From: Brettanomyces bruxellensis | Taxonomy: Eukaryota > Ascomycota > Pichiomycetes > Pichiales > Pichiaceae | Assembly (NCBI RefSeq): GCF_011074885.1 | Contig: NC_054689.1 | Location: 1,240,001 to 1,304,000, forward strand | DNA: 64,000 nt | Reading direction: 5' to 3' | Shown here: positions 1 through 9,567 of the stretch, one piece after another | Position numbering within the stretch: position 1 is the stretch's first letter | Layout of the letters: every line of letters begins with the position of its first letter | Translations under genes and position numbers: made by a program | Notes under the pieces: generated by a model | What the model saw: the letters and a program-made list of their open reading frames with translations, nothing else | The model's database searches: none | Told to the model about the DNA's origin: nothing

Positions 1-66
1 CACTGTTAATAAGCTTGATAAATGTAAGAAAAGCAGGCTTTTGCAACTTGTAGATACAGTATCATA

Positions 67-3000
67 ATGTCGTCTGAATCTGGAATTTCACAAACGTATC
101 CGCACAAACTAAGTAATGAGGAAATTCAGGAGCTCAAGACGAAACTTTCAAAGTTTCATGAAGATCCTAATCATAAACGATCAAGAAATACGCCATTGGC
201 CAAACTTTTTGGTAATATAACAGATACTTTGGGTGATTACAAAAGTGCAAATAACAGAATTGCTTATATTTATAAAAGATTGCCTCAGGAGAACGATGCC
301 GGCGATCTGTCATTATTTGAGAAAAGATCTCGTGTCATTAAGTACTTATTGGACAATATATTGGCTATTCATCGGTTATCACACGAGAATCCAAATTCAC
401 AGTACATATCTATCCCTCTATATGATATGCAGGTTGTGGAACAGATGATAAATATAATTGTTGTTGATGGTGTTTACTCTTGCTTACCTGACGGGGTAGG
501 AATACCTTTAGATAAAAGGAGATTAAAGAATTTCAAGACTTCAATGACAATAGATAAAACAGACTTTAAAGATGGCACTCGAATTTTGGATAATATAGTT
601 TCCACGATGATTATTGTGTTTACTGGGAAAAGTGACCTGCGCAATCTTATACAGGTTGGTTCTGGATTCACAGATGTGCTAACATCTGCAATAGTATTAT
701 ACACTAATTTGGAAAATTCCGAGGTTGAGAGGAAGAAATACAATGAGAAAATCAAGACTCTTGAAGATGCATCATCTACTTATCAATTATTTTCATTGTA
801 CACACTTCTTATGGCAAACAGCAAGTCTCGAACGCGATATGCATTTCTTATGAAACAATTTGTCCTTTCTAGGCTATCTGAATTAATAGTCAGACGTACG
901 AAAAATGGTGGAAACGGGTTAGAGGCGATGATTGATGTGATAATGGGTCTCAGAACAAGTGATAAGGTAGATATGACTCGTGTTCAACAGGTTGTTAGGG
1001 CAATCATTGTTTCAAAGCCCAAAACTATGGACTATGCAGATTATTTCCATAATATATGTGATCAACTTTTTGATATATTGGTCCATGTCAATCGACCGAT
1101 CATGAGTACTATTGCAGCAACGGTGGCCGAGTCAATATTCTCTAAGAATCAAAAAATCATTGTTGATTTCCTTTTTAAACGAATATGGAACGATTTTGAT
1201 CCTAGGCTAGATCATACAGATGATCGAATAGTTCTAACTGGTGGAACTGAACTTAATAATGCTTTTAATGTCACAGTATCGCTTTCCAGAAAGAGTGCTT
1301 CATACACATTTTTGGTTGCATTCTTCACTCCTCTAATATTACCTTTATGGGGCTATTTAAAGAATCAAAAGTTACAGAAAAAAGATTATACAATTGTTGA
1401 GGACACCATCGCATCAGTCCTTTCTTTAGAGGGAGGGCCAAACTTTCCACTATTGAAAATAATTCTTGAGAATTTAATTTGGCAGCATGGAAACAAATGG
1501 ATATACGGAGAATCTGAAAACAAGCTCACTGAGATAAAGGAGCTTTTAGAATTTGATCAGACGAAATCTGACAAGAATTCAATGAAAATTCTTGATATGA
1601 TGGATTCCTCCTTGCAGATGTTTAATGAACTTTTGAGTATTCTTGGTGATCATGATTCTAAAAAGACAGATTTTGTGGTGGCATTTGCATTCAAAAAATG
1701 GCTTAAATTAGATGACCACTATAGGCATATACTGGTCGATGATGCTAACCCATTCGAGGAACTTATGAATTTAAAGCTTGTGCAAATGCTGGTTGATAAG
1801 TATAGGGATAATATTGCAATGTCTCCAGATGGATTGATCCGGATTGTAACTGCAGTACTAGAAACTCCGGAGACAACTGGGTTAGATGCCTCAAAAGAGA
1901 AATTGTCGAAATTAGTTGATGGAGGCGATTCCGATGATGAAGATGCTGAAGAAGAAGCTCATCAACATGAAGAAACGGTTGGAATAGCGTTAGATATTTT
2001 GGAGAATGTCATCCACATTATATCTAATTCGGGTGAAATTAGCGAGGGTACGATCATTCATTTGAAGCACTTACAAGCACTGGTAACAACTAAATATCCA
2101 GAAAAATCCAGTCTTGGAAAAGAACTAAAAAGCATGACGAGTCCGGATAAAAGCAACATGATCAGAAAAAGTAACATGAAGAAAGAAAATGAACGTTTAC
2201 TTGAGAAGGCAATGAAAAGCTTAAATGATCCAATTTCATCAGTTCGTGTGTACGGACTGAAACTAATAAGAGATGTGGCAAAGTCATCTAGTGAAATCAT
2301 ATCAATGAAGTTTGCGGTAAACATTCATATTAATCAGTTGAAAGACAAAGAGCCATTCGTTTACTTGAATGCTATCAAAGGTATGGAAGCTTTACTTGAA
2401 ATGGATGCTTCACAAATTCTTCCACTATATATTGACTTCTACACAGGAAAACGTATGAAAAACCTGACACTGGACAGTCAGCTAAGAATTGGTGAAGTAC
2501 TTCTTCGCTTCATACAGAAATCGGCTAACATAATAACGGACAACGACCTTGATATTATTTTTAATTCACTCATAACCTTAGTTGGCAGAAAAGATAAAAA
2601 TGAGATAGATACGGATATCAGGTTGCGGATGTCTGCCATGTCCATCATTGGGTCATTATGCCATGAAATTGACGTTTCATCAAAGGTCGAACCATATATT
2701 TCTGATATAGTTGATTTGATAAATGGTATTTTGACTTTTGAACGGAAGAAAGATCAGGCAGTTATGAGAAGAGCCGCAATTGTGTGTATCAATGACATTA
2801 TTGGAGCAAAAGATGGTTTACAGCTAGTGGGACCATATGGTGAGAAGATTGAGACAAACTTGAAATATGTTGTCGAAGAAGATAATGATATTTTGGTTAG
2901 GGAGCAGGCCAGGGAGGTGCTCAATTCTATAGATGAAACCTTTGAGGAAACGTTTAATAAAAGCCTCAATTTACATGCTCGAAGAAGGAACGATGTTTAA
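67..3000 (+). CDS. RTP1: RTP1/TANGO6-like nuclear import factor for RNA polymerase II
   Basis: A 977-residue, largely alpha-helical HEAT/ARM-type protein. S. cerevisiae Rtp1, which helps import assembled RNA polymerase II into the nucleus, is almost the same length. The C-terminal 250 residues carry the Rtp1-type repeat region: short helical repeats, then a segment with MRRAAIVCINDII and a tail containing DILVREQAREVL. Residues around 620-640 form an acidic loop (DGGDSDDEDAEEE). The ATG at 67 is the first in frame. The gene is convergent with ECM1, with a gap of under 100 bp. The base composition is AT-rich, unlike DBP10 or MCM6 further along. The call rests on overall length and the C-terminal pattern; another HEAT-repeat transport factor is the alternative. 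Confidence 0.8.
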   Translation: MSSESGISQTYPHKLSNEEIQELKTKLSKFHEDPNHKRSRNTPLAKLFGNITDTLGDYKSANNRIAYIYKRLPQENDAGDLSLFEKRSRVIKYLLDNILAIHRLSHENPNSQYISIPLYDMQVVEQMINIIVVDGVYSCLPDGVGIPLDKRRLKNFKTSMTIDKTDFKDGTRILDNIVSTMIIVFTGKSDLRNLIQVGSGFTDVLTSAIVLYTNLENSEVERKKYNEKIKTLEDASSTYQLFSLYTLLMANSKSRTRYAFLMKQFVLSRLSELIVRRTKNGGNGLEAMIDVIMGLRTSDKVDMTRVQQVVRAIIVSKPKTMDYADYFHNICDQLFDILVHVNRPIMSTIAATVAESIFSKNQKIIVDFLFKRIWNDFDPRLDHTDDRIVLTGGTELNNAFNVTVSLSRKSASYTFLVAFFTPLILPLWGYLKNQKLQKKDYTIVEDTIASVLSLEGGPNFPLLKIILENLIWQHGNKWIYGESENKLTEIKELLEFDQTKSDKNSMKILDMMDSSLQMFNELLSILGDHDSKKTDFVVAFAFKKWLKLDDHYRHILVDDANPFEELMNLKLVQMLVDKYRDNIAMSPDGLIRIVTAVLETPETTGLDASKEKLSKLVDGGDSDDEDAEEEAHQHEETVGIALDILENVIHIISNSGEISEGTIIHLKHLQALVTTKYPEKSSLGKELKSMTSPDKSNMIRKSNMKKENERLLEKAMKSLNDPISSVRVYGLKLIRDVAKSSSEIISMKFAVNIHINQLKDKEPFVYLNAIKGMEALLEMDASQILPLYIDFYTGKRMKNLTLDSQLRIGEVLLRFIQKSANIITDNDLDIIFNSLITLVGRKDKNEIDTDIRLRMSAMSIIGSLCHEIDVSSKVEPYISDIVDLINGILTFERKKDQAVMRRAAIVCINDIIGAKDGLQLVGPYGEKIETNLKYVVEEDNDILVREQAREVLNSIDETFEETFNKSLNLHARRRNDV

Positions 3001-3094
3001 AAGTACAAGAAATTTTATATCAAATCCAATTTATTAGAATGCCGAAAAGAGATATGCAAACAGCGTAAGTTTGTTGTAGAAGTAGTCGAGCCAA

Positions 3095-3694
3095 TCAGGA
3101 ATTCTCTTCTTCTAGCAGGTCGAACATATTCTTGGTTTTCTTTTCTTCTATCTGGTCCGTCAAATTTTCTGATAGGTTCTTCTTATCTTCGTGAACTTCA
3201 TCCATGTCCATTTCATCATCTACCCTATCTTTAGACGGTATTTTGCCTGCAGCATCCACATCTTCTTTTGTCACTGCATCTTTTGCCATCTTATTAACGG
3301 CATCCCAATCTGAACTTCTCAGATAACGTCTTTGATTCCGTCTCTTAATAGTTTCCTCTATCCTCTTTGATAATCTACCATTAACACTAACTCCTCTTCT
3401 TCTTCGAGACTTGACAGCTCTAGAAATCATATTTGTGTGCTTTTTCTTGTGTATTCCTCCTCCAACAACCGTTTCGGTGACATCTTTTGAATTTCTGTGA
3501 TGCTTCTTCTCCAATTTAATGTCTAGTAATCGCTGGTTTTTCTTTAATGAAGCTCTGATCATAGGGCCAATAACATCAGTATTCTCAGCCCTAGGTAAAG
3601 AATCTAACTGCTGAATTTGAGAATCTTGTTCGACATCTGGATCAACCTCTCCTCTTCTAGCTGCCCTTGATCTTCTAGATATTGCTCTGGCCAT
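3095..3694 (-). CDS. ECM1: Ecm1-like pre-60S ribosome export factor
   Basis: A 199-residue very basic protein with an acidic C-terminus. The N-terminus (ISRRSRAARRGEVDPDVEQ, then LPRAENTDVI and an alanine/leucine-rich helix) follows the S. cerevisiae Ecm1 pattern closely. Ecm1 is a shuttling factor that joins late pre-60S particles and helps them leave the nucleus. Several arginine/lysine clusters (residues 70-125) can serve as RNA-binding or nuclear-localisation segments. The C-terminus ends in a short acidic helix (NMFDLLEEE). It is transcribed toward RTP1. In S. cerevisiae ECM1 sits beside BDH1; here the BDH genes are about 45 kb away. Confidence 0.82.
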   Translation of the reverse strand: MARAISRRSRAARRGEVDPDVEQDSQIQQLDSLPRAENTDVIGPMIRASLKKNQRLLDIKLEKKHHRNSKDVTETVVGGGIHKKKHTNMISRAVKSRRRRGVSVNGRLSKRIEETIKRRNQRRYLRSSDWDAVNKMAKDAVTKEDVDAAGKIPSKDRVDDEMDMDEVHEDKKNLSENLTDQIEEKKTKNMFDLLEEENS

Positions 3695-4351
3695 TATTCA
3701 AATAAATGTTTGTTATTTGTAATACGATTGATGACTTAGAATCGTATATATGAGAAGAGTACGTCGGTATTGAATTGTCTATCTATATTCAACTGAAAAA
3801 AAAAAAAAAAAAAAAATTTTAATCCCATGAGATCAATCTCTTTCTCACCATTTTTAGGTATCTGGATAAGGGATTTTCTATTTACATATTTATCCTTCTT
3901 TATTTTTTCACTGGATATGCCTGGTTGTTTCCTCAAATCAACTCATTATTATCGTATCAGTTTTTGAGATTAATTATGATTATAGGGATAATACATTCAA
4001 GCTTATAAGGCTATTTACGTCATAATTCTTGTAAAGCATTTGATACTTACAAACATTTCCTCCTAACCTTATATTACAATTATTAAAAGCAGGTTCACAA
4101 TGTAATCATCATTACCCCCACAGTACAACCATTTCCATAGTCCCGAAGAGTTAATCAAAATTGAATGAATATATTGCTATACATATATACATATATATAT
4201 ATTTAGGGACACAGGAGTAATAATAAACAACTGTTTATCATCCATAGTATCTCGCACTAAGTAAATAAAGTTATGGCGCTAGAATTGGCGCAATATTGAT
4301 AAATTTTTGTTTCTGAATATGTTCAAGTATGGAAAAGCAATGTCGGCAAAC
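3695..4351. other. Intergenic region ECM1-MCR1
   Basis: This is promoter DNA for ECM1 and the 3' flank of MCR1, both on the minus strand. It holds an A21 run (about 3796-3816) and a TA-rich microsatellite (about 4178-4203). I see no gene in it. Confidence 0.6.
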
Positions 4352-5218
4352 TCAGAATTTAAACACCTGAGTCTTGTCGTAACCAAGTTCGGCAAGGATA
4401 CCACCCATTTCTCCCTGAGCACCCCTTGGACCCTTTGGACCGGAAATACTCTTGTACATACCTGGGGGACCGCAAATGAAGACATGAGAAGTTGGAGAAG
4501 GTCCTTTCAACACAGACTTCAATGCATCTTTGTCAATATAGCCAACCTTTCCATCAAATTCGTTTTCGGCCTTGTCAACAAAGTACTTAACTTCAAACTG
4601 ACCAGGGTGTTGCTTTGCCAACTTGTCAAGTTCAGGTTTGAGAAGAATATCGGAAGGTGTCTTGTTACCGAAAAGAAGGTTGATCTTAGTTTTGTCCTCC
4701 TTGTTCTTCAAGACTTCGTGAATCAACTGGTATAATGGGGTGATACCAGAACCACCACCGATCAAAGTGATCTCCTGGAACTGGTTTGGCTCCCACTTCC
4801 ATTTCAAAATTGGACCCTTAAAAGACAGAGTGTCAGAAGGCTTAAGTCCAAAGATGTGGTTGGTCATCTTACCATCCTCGTACTTCTTGATCAAAAGATC
4901 AAAAGATCCCTTCTGCTTTGTATCACTGATTGGAGTATATGGTCTAACAACATTGCTACCCTTGTCGGTAACAAACTTTGCCAAAATACATGAAGCAGTA
5001 ACCAAACCTGATGTAGACAATTTGTTTGGGAACTCAAAAGTGAGCAATCTTGCATCATGAGAAACATCTTTAATTGCCTTCAATTTCAAGTCAACCCACT
5101 CACCATCACCTGAGAAAAGTGGTTTAGCTTTAGAAGCAGAGTATGTGGAATAGAAGTATGCACCACCGGCAATTGCAACTGTTGTAAGAAGAAACTTTGA
5201 AGCGTTTGAAAGAGGCAT
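4352..5218 (-). CDS. MCR1: Mitochondrial NADH-cytochrome b5 reductase
   Basis: A 288-residue FAD/NADH oxidoreductase of the cytochrome b5 reductase family. Residues 8-24 are a single hydrophobic N-terminal segment, as in Mcr1, which is dually sorted to the mitochondrial outer membrane and intermembrane space. The FAD-binding signature RPYTP is at about 92-96. The NADH-binding GGGSGITP is at about 154-161, and the NAD-site CGPPGMY at about 249-255. The enzyme passes electrons from NADH to cytochrome b5 and to the erythroascorbate radical. Divergent NNR2 is its neighbour, the same arrangement as YKL150W/YKL151C in S. cerevisiae. A TATA-like box lies about 130 bp upstream. Confidence 0.95.
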   Translation of the reverse strand: MPLSNASKFLLTTVAIAGGAYFYSTYSASKAKPLFSGDGEWVDLKLKAIKDVSHDARLLTFEFPNKLSTSGLVTASCILAKFVTDKGSNVVRPYTPISDTKQKGSFDLLIKKYEDGKMTNHIFGLKPSDTLSFKGPILKWKWEPNQFQEITLIGGGSGITPLYQLIHEVLKNKEDKTKINLLFGNKTPSDILLKPELDKLAKQHPGQFEVKYFVDKAENEFDGKVGYIDKDALKSVLKGPSPTSHVFICGPPGMYKSISGPKGPRGAQGEMGGILAELGYDKTQVFKF

Positions 5219-6180
5219 TTCGATGTGATATGTTGAATATATAGTTCAATTGGCTTTGGACTGTGTGGATAAAGTAAGATATACCAATAATAGGTGTGAA
5301 AATATTGTTTTTTACGGAAAAAAAGGTTGTGTGCAAACTCGCTCCTTTATATAAATTGGACTGAAATTAATTACAACCGGTTTGGACTTTATTGAAAAAG
5401 GAACAAAAAAATGAGTAAGCACTTTTTCTTGATATTGTAAACCGAAGAAATCGGATTTATCAATACGATAAAAATAGAGTTGAGCCCACACACACTTTTT
5501 CCCTTCTTCTCGTTGCACCTTACTGATTAATTCATGTTGCAATTGCGCCGCGATTTCGGTTTCCGTTCCCCGGATTTTACCAGAATTGTTTTTAGTCGGC
5601 AATGCTGAGTTTACCTGGGGAAACAAGCGAAATTACTAGATTCAATATCAGGACTTGTCTACATTTCTATTAGTGCTACACATTTTACAAGTGTTTTAGT
5701 TAAGAACCAGATATGAATACCGCATTAATTGCACTTTGCAAAATATGTAAGGATGATTTTGCGAGTAGGGCTTTTTTATAATATGAGTACCAAAATCCAC
5801 ACCCAAGAAAGGAAAGAAAAAAAAACTATGTACCGGGTATTTAGAACTTTGCTGCATTTCTGATTTGCAAGTATTTGAATTGCACAGATTAATTTAATGT
5901 AGAATTAACCCTCACGCTTAACATTAGGCAGTATTAAGTTTTGGAGTGCAGCTGTATCCGTTGATTCAAATGCATCATGATTTTTTTTCTGCCTTCCTTT
6001 TTTTTTTTTTAATTTTGGTTTCTTTTTTTTTCGGACTCGTCCATTCATCCATATTATATTTCTTCCTTACACATTGGTCCGAGGACTTCCTTTAAAGGGA
6101 TTGCACAAGTCCGGTCCTCCTGACTTTACAGCAGTTACTATTTTTTTTCTGGTAAACCTCTCCATACAGCATCAACCAGC
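5219..6180. other. Divergent promoter region MCR1/NNR2
   Basis: A 962-bp divergent intergenic region with several long pyrimidine tracts, notably about 5988-6032, typical of yeast nucleosome-depleted promoters. It has no convincing coding frame. Confidence 0.6.
5346..5355 (-). promoter_or_regulatory. TATA-like box of MCR1
   Basis: TTTATATAAA, palindromic, lies about 130 bp upstream of the MCR1 ATG. That spacing is normal for a yeast TATA element. No transcript data support it here. Confidence 0.45.
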
Positions 6181-7206
6181 ATGTTTTCACGTCTATACAC
6201 AAAATCCGAACTCATAAAACTGACCAAGCAGATTATCCCACCACTTCTTCCCTCATATTACAAAGGCCAATGTGGTAAGATAGCCATTATTGGAGGATGC
6301 GAAGATTATACAGGTGCACCATTCTTTTCAGCACATGCTGCAGCTACTTTGGGCTGTGATCTCACACATGTCATATGTGAGCGTTCTGCAGCAACTGTTA
6401 TCAAGAGTTATTCACCTGATTTAATGGTTCATCCATATCTGAAAGACAGCAATGCTTTAGAGCAATATATGATTACAACAGGAAAGAAACTCGACAGGTT
6501 GAATGAGAGGAGTTTCCAGGCTGAATACGTCAAGGAGAAGGTGATGCCAAAAGTGATTACGATTCTTGACAGGATTCAGGCTGTTGTTGTTGGTCCTGGA
6601 TTTGGTAGAGACCCTGTTATGCTTCTCACACTGGAATTCATACTTGATGAAATTAAGGCCCGGCATCTCCCGGTTATTCTAGATGCGGATGCCTTGTATC
6701 TTGTTTCCCAGAAGCCCAATGTGATTAGAGGATACTCGAATGCAATTCTCACGCCTAACATTGTCGAATACAGGCGTATTTGCAAAGCCGTTAACATTAA
6801 AGATGCCGATAACACTAAGGAGGTGCATCTTTTAAGCAAAGCAATGAATGTCACCGTTTTGCAAAAGGGAAACAAGGATCTCATAGTTTGCGGAGACGAC
6901 GAAATTGTCAATGATGAGGCTGGATCGTGTAAAAGAGTTGGAGGTCAAGGTGACTCTTTGACAGGCTTGATTTCTACATTTTTGGCCTGGGGATACTCTG
7001 CTTACAAGGACAAAATCTGGCCCGAGGCTAAAAGGAGCACTCCCCAGTTCACCAATGAACAAATAAGAATGCTCGCATGCTATGGAGGGGCACTATTGAC
7101 GAAAAAAAGTGCCGGAAAGGCGTTTACTAAGTATGGAAGGTCGATGCAAACATCAGACTTACACAAATACATCCTGGAGTCGTACAACGAGGTGTTTGGC
7201 ATTTAA
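6181..7206 (+). CDS. NNR2: ATP-dependent (S)-NAD(P)H-hydrate dehydratase
   Basis: A 341-residue ribokinase-fold metabolite repair enzyme (CARKD/YjeF C-terminal family). It restores NADH and NADPH by ATP-driven dehydration of their hydrated forms. Family motifs are in order: GGCEDYTGAP at about 38-47, GPGFGRD at about 138-144, DADAL at about 168-172, NIVEYRRI at about 193-200, and the nucleotide/catalytic GGQGDSLTG at about 254-262, whose Asp is the expected base. Length is normal for the fungal enzyme. The first residues (MFSRLYTKSE) could act as a weak mitochondrial signal. It is convergent with the MRP8-like gene. Confidence 0.95.
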   Translation: MFSRLYTKSELIKLTKQIIPPLLPSYYKGQCGKIAIIGGCEDYTGAPFFSAHAAATLGCDLTHVICERSAATVIKSYSPDLMVHPYLKDSNALEQYMITTGKKLDRLNERSFQAEYVKEKVMPKVITILDRIQAVVVGPGFGRDPVMLLTLEFILDEIKARHLPVILDADALYLVSQKPNVIRGYSNAILTPNIVEYRRICKAVNIKDADNTKEVHLLSKAMNVTVLQKGNKDLIVCGDDEIVNDEAGSCKRVGGQGDSLTGLISTFLAWGYSAYKDKIWPEAKRSTPQFTNEQIRMLACYGGALLTKKSAGKAFTKYGRSMQTSDLHKYILESYNEVFGI

Positions 7207-7285
7207 TGATTTGTATACCGTTTTTTTTGTCTTATGCTTAAATAATGAATTTCCTTAATGATCCTTAAGTACTTTATCTTTCTCG

Positions 7286-7945
7286 TCAATTCTTGAATTT
7301 CCTTAATCCGATAAATGTCCTAAACGACACGTACAGCTCATCGATGACCTTTTGGGGGTAGTCGCTGGCCTTAAGCTTGAATTCCTCTGGAGGAACATTT
7401 GGGGATTTGATTTTTCCTGCCATAAATGCCTTCATTCTTGCCTCTTCCTCCGCAGTCTCTGGCAAAAGTTCGTAAAAAGAACAATTTTCAATTAATTGAT
7501 CGGGTGTGAGCTTCTTGTAATCACCGATTGTAGCTGGATATATGCTTGCTGGTGCATTTTTTCCGTCAACATTTGGAATAGGAAGTATCTTCTCATCATC
7601 CTCGGTCAACAGTGAGTTGGCAACTCTGTTTTTCGACCTTTCATCTAGCAATGTGAGCTGGCCTTGCAACTCTCCCACTAACTGGACCAAATCCTGATTA
7701 GTGGCAAATTCAGACGTGTCAATTGAATCAGAGCTACTTGGAATCTTACCGCTGGCAGACGCCAGTATGGAAGCGGGGTCTGGATTTGGAATTGACGCAA
7801 GTTTCTCCCTGTTTTGTTTCAATTGCAAACTTAAAAGTTGCTGAGCTGTTGACGCCAATATTTTCCTTTGTTTGGCAACTTGGTGATCAAGTTGGTCTAT
7901 TTGCTCTTGTAAACTCTTTTCTTTGGTTTCCTTGTTATCAGCCAT
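7286..7945 (-). CDS. MRP8: MRP8-like protein with N-terminal coiled coil
   Basis: A 219-residue soluble protein. Residues 8-55 form a heptad-rich coiled coil (LQEQIDQLDHQVAKQRK and on), followed by a Ser/Pro-rich linker. The conserved C-terminal half includes LTPDQLIENCSFYELLP and ends in a short basic helix. The length and coiled-coil-plus-tail plan fit S. cerevisiae Mrp8 (YKL142W), a poorly characterised protein once listed as a mitochondrial ribosomal protein. Position beside NNR2 and MCR1, which are close to MRP8 in S. cerevisiae, supports the call. I see no clear mitochondrial presequence. If the symbol is wrong, treat it as a fungal protein of unknown function. Confidence 0.55.
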   Translation of the reverse strand: MADNKETKEKSLQEQIDQLDHQVAKQRKILASTAQQLLSLQLKQNREKLASIPNPDPASILASASGKIPSSSDSIDTSEFATNQDLVQLVGELQGQLTLLDERSKNRVANSLLTEDDEKILPIPNVDGKNAPASIYPATIGDYKKLTPDQLIENCSFYELLPETAEEEARMKAFMAGKIKSPNVPPEEFKLKASDYPQKVIDELYVSFRTFIGLRKFKN

Positions 7946-8498
7946 TGCTTATTGTTCCGGTCCTTCTTTCGGTATTTTTATTTGTTTGCAATATTTTAAT
8001 CAAAACAGTAATAATAAAATAAGTATTGATTTCAGCCAATATTAAATTGTCTATCAATATTTTATATTTCAATTGATTTTATTTTATCTACTTTTTTTCC
8101 TCCCTGGTACTCTAAACAAAGCAATTGCGGAGGCGAGGGGAGGTACGGAGTTTTTAATCATACATCCGTACCCCGTACCATGCGTATTTTTGAGCGATAT
8201 TTTGGATCGTCCTATTGTTACACAATGCTTGTTCCTCGGTTCCCTTGGACACTACATTGATTAGCATCATATCAAAGAATAAAATTAAGGAAAAGGAAAA
8301 AAGACGTTAGGAAAAATTTTTGAATAAGAAAAATAAAAAGTAACACCATACTTTCCCCACTTTGAATAGCTATAAATACATTGATGTTTGCTGATGGATA
8401 ATTAACGCCTGCCCCATCATAAATACTTCATACAGCCTAACAACTCTCTTTTCCCCAATATATCTTTTTTTCTACATAACGAACCTTGAGATACACAA
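7946..8498. other. Divergent promoter region MRP8-like/MPO1
   Basis: A 553-bp AT-rich region that must hold both promoters. T-rich tracts lie just upstream of the MPO1 start. No coding or RNA feature was found. Confidence 0.55.
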
Positions 8499-9132
8499 AT
8501 GAAGGACAAGTCCCTAAAAATGGCGGAAAATCCACCCCTTTTCTCTCTCGATGATCAGTTGGCACTTTACAAAAAATACCACAGTAAGCAAGCATAGCCA
8601 TTTTTTGCTGTTTGCCTTTCCTTCCCTACTAACACTTTTTGAAGTGAATCCTACAAATATCAAAATCCATATGGTTTGCATTCCGCAAATTCTATTCAGT
8701 GCTTTGATTATGGTTTCGTATGTTTTTTTCTCAGATTTAAGTCCGTACTGTAACTTATGCTGGACCGGTATTGCAATTTATGAGATATACTACTTGATTC
8801 TTGACTTAGAAGCAGGGTTGATCGCTTTGCCCTTTCTGCTTGGCATAGGTCTTTTATCAAATTACATACATGCACATTTCCAGGACTGCACCTCAACCAT
8901 ACTTGTTGGTGCACTAGTTGTGCATTTGGCTAATTGGGCCGCTCAGTTCTATGGCCATTTTCGCTTTGAAGGAAATGCCCCTGCAGTTTTTGACAATCTT
9001 GTCCAACCATTGGTTTTGGCGCCATATTTTGTCATTTTTGAGTGGATGTTTATCTTCAAGCACAGGCTTCCTCTTAGAAAGAAGATTCTCAGAAAAGTTG
9101 GTGCTCAACGGCATCCAAAAAAGGACAATTAA
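8499..9132 (+). CDS. MPO1: Mpo1-type 2-hydroxy fatty acid dioxygenase (DUF962), one intron
   Basis: The gene reads only if a 61-nt intron (8584-8644) is removed: join 8499-8583 and 8645-9132, giving 190 residues. Exon 1 ends in LALYKKYH and exon 2 continues NPTNIKIH, restoring the YHxNPxNxxIH signature of the DUF962/Mpo1 family. Mpo1 is an ER enzyme that alpha-oxidises 2-hydroxy fatty acids from phytosphingosine breakdown. Four to five hydrophobic segments follow, with the conserved block NLVQPLVLAPYFVIFE near the C-terminus. A second in-frame ATG at 8520 is an alternative start. The next gene, TSC10, also belongs to sphingolipid metabolism. Confidence 0.88.
8584..8644 (+). other. Spliceosomal intron in MPO1
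   Basis: The donor is GTAAGC, the branch point TACTAAC at 8627-8633, and the acceptor AAG at 8642-8644. The intron splits a Met codon (A/TG). It is 61 nt with a short branch-to-acceptor distance. An in-frame stop inside it shows it must be removed. Confidence 0.88.
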
Positions 9133-9567
9133 TTGGGTTTTGCGATCATTTCATTGTGTGACCGGTTACCAAACTTTTATTTATACTGTGAAGCGTTACT
9201 TGCCCGAGACCGAGCGGAAAACTATTTATTTATGAGGGTACTGCTGCTCAGTCATAAAGTGACCTCTATTTATTATACGGCAAGAGGTTCTTGTTCAAGT
9301 GCCGTACATGTTGTATTTTTACTATTTACCTACTTATAGAAATGCATTCTCCGGAAAAAAAATCTGGATCTTTAAAATATTTATCAGTTTGTTTTTCATG
9401 TTTTACTTACTCTAAAAAATTTGGCGCGAAAAATAAAGTATTAAACTCGGTAAATGCAAGCCGGATCCTTATCTATTTCCACTCCTTTTCCTCAGACTAC
9501 ATTGTAACGTATCAATAATCATCCAAACTGCATATCACTATTACAATACACTCCGGATTTGTTAAGC
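9133..9567. other. Intergenic region MPO1-TSC10
   Basis: A 435-bp stretch holding the MPO1 3' flank and TSC10 promoter. It is AT-rich with A-tracts around 9355-9440. No additional gene is seen. Confidence 0.5.

Noticed and set aside
5312..5626. 104-codon minus-strand frame upstream of MCR1
   Set aside because: It overlaps the MCR1 TATA-like box and has no similarity to a known family. It is promoter DNA.
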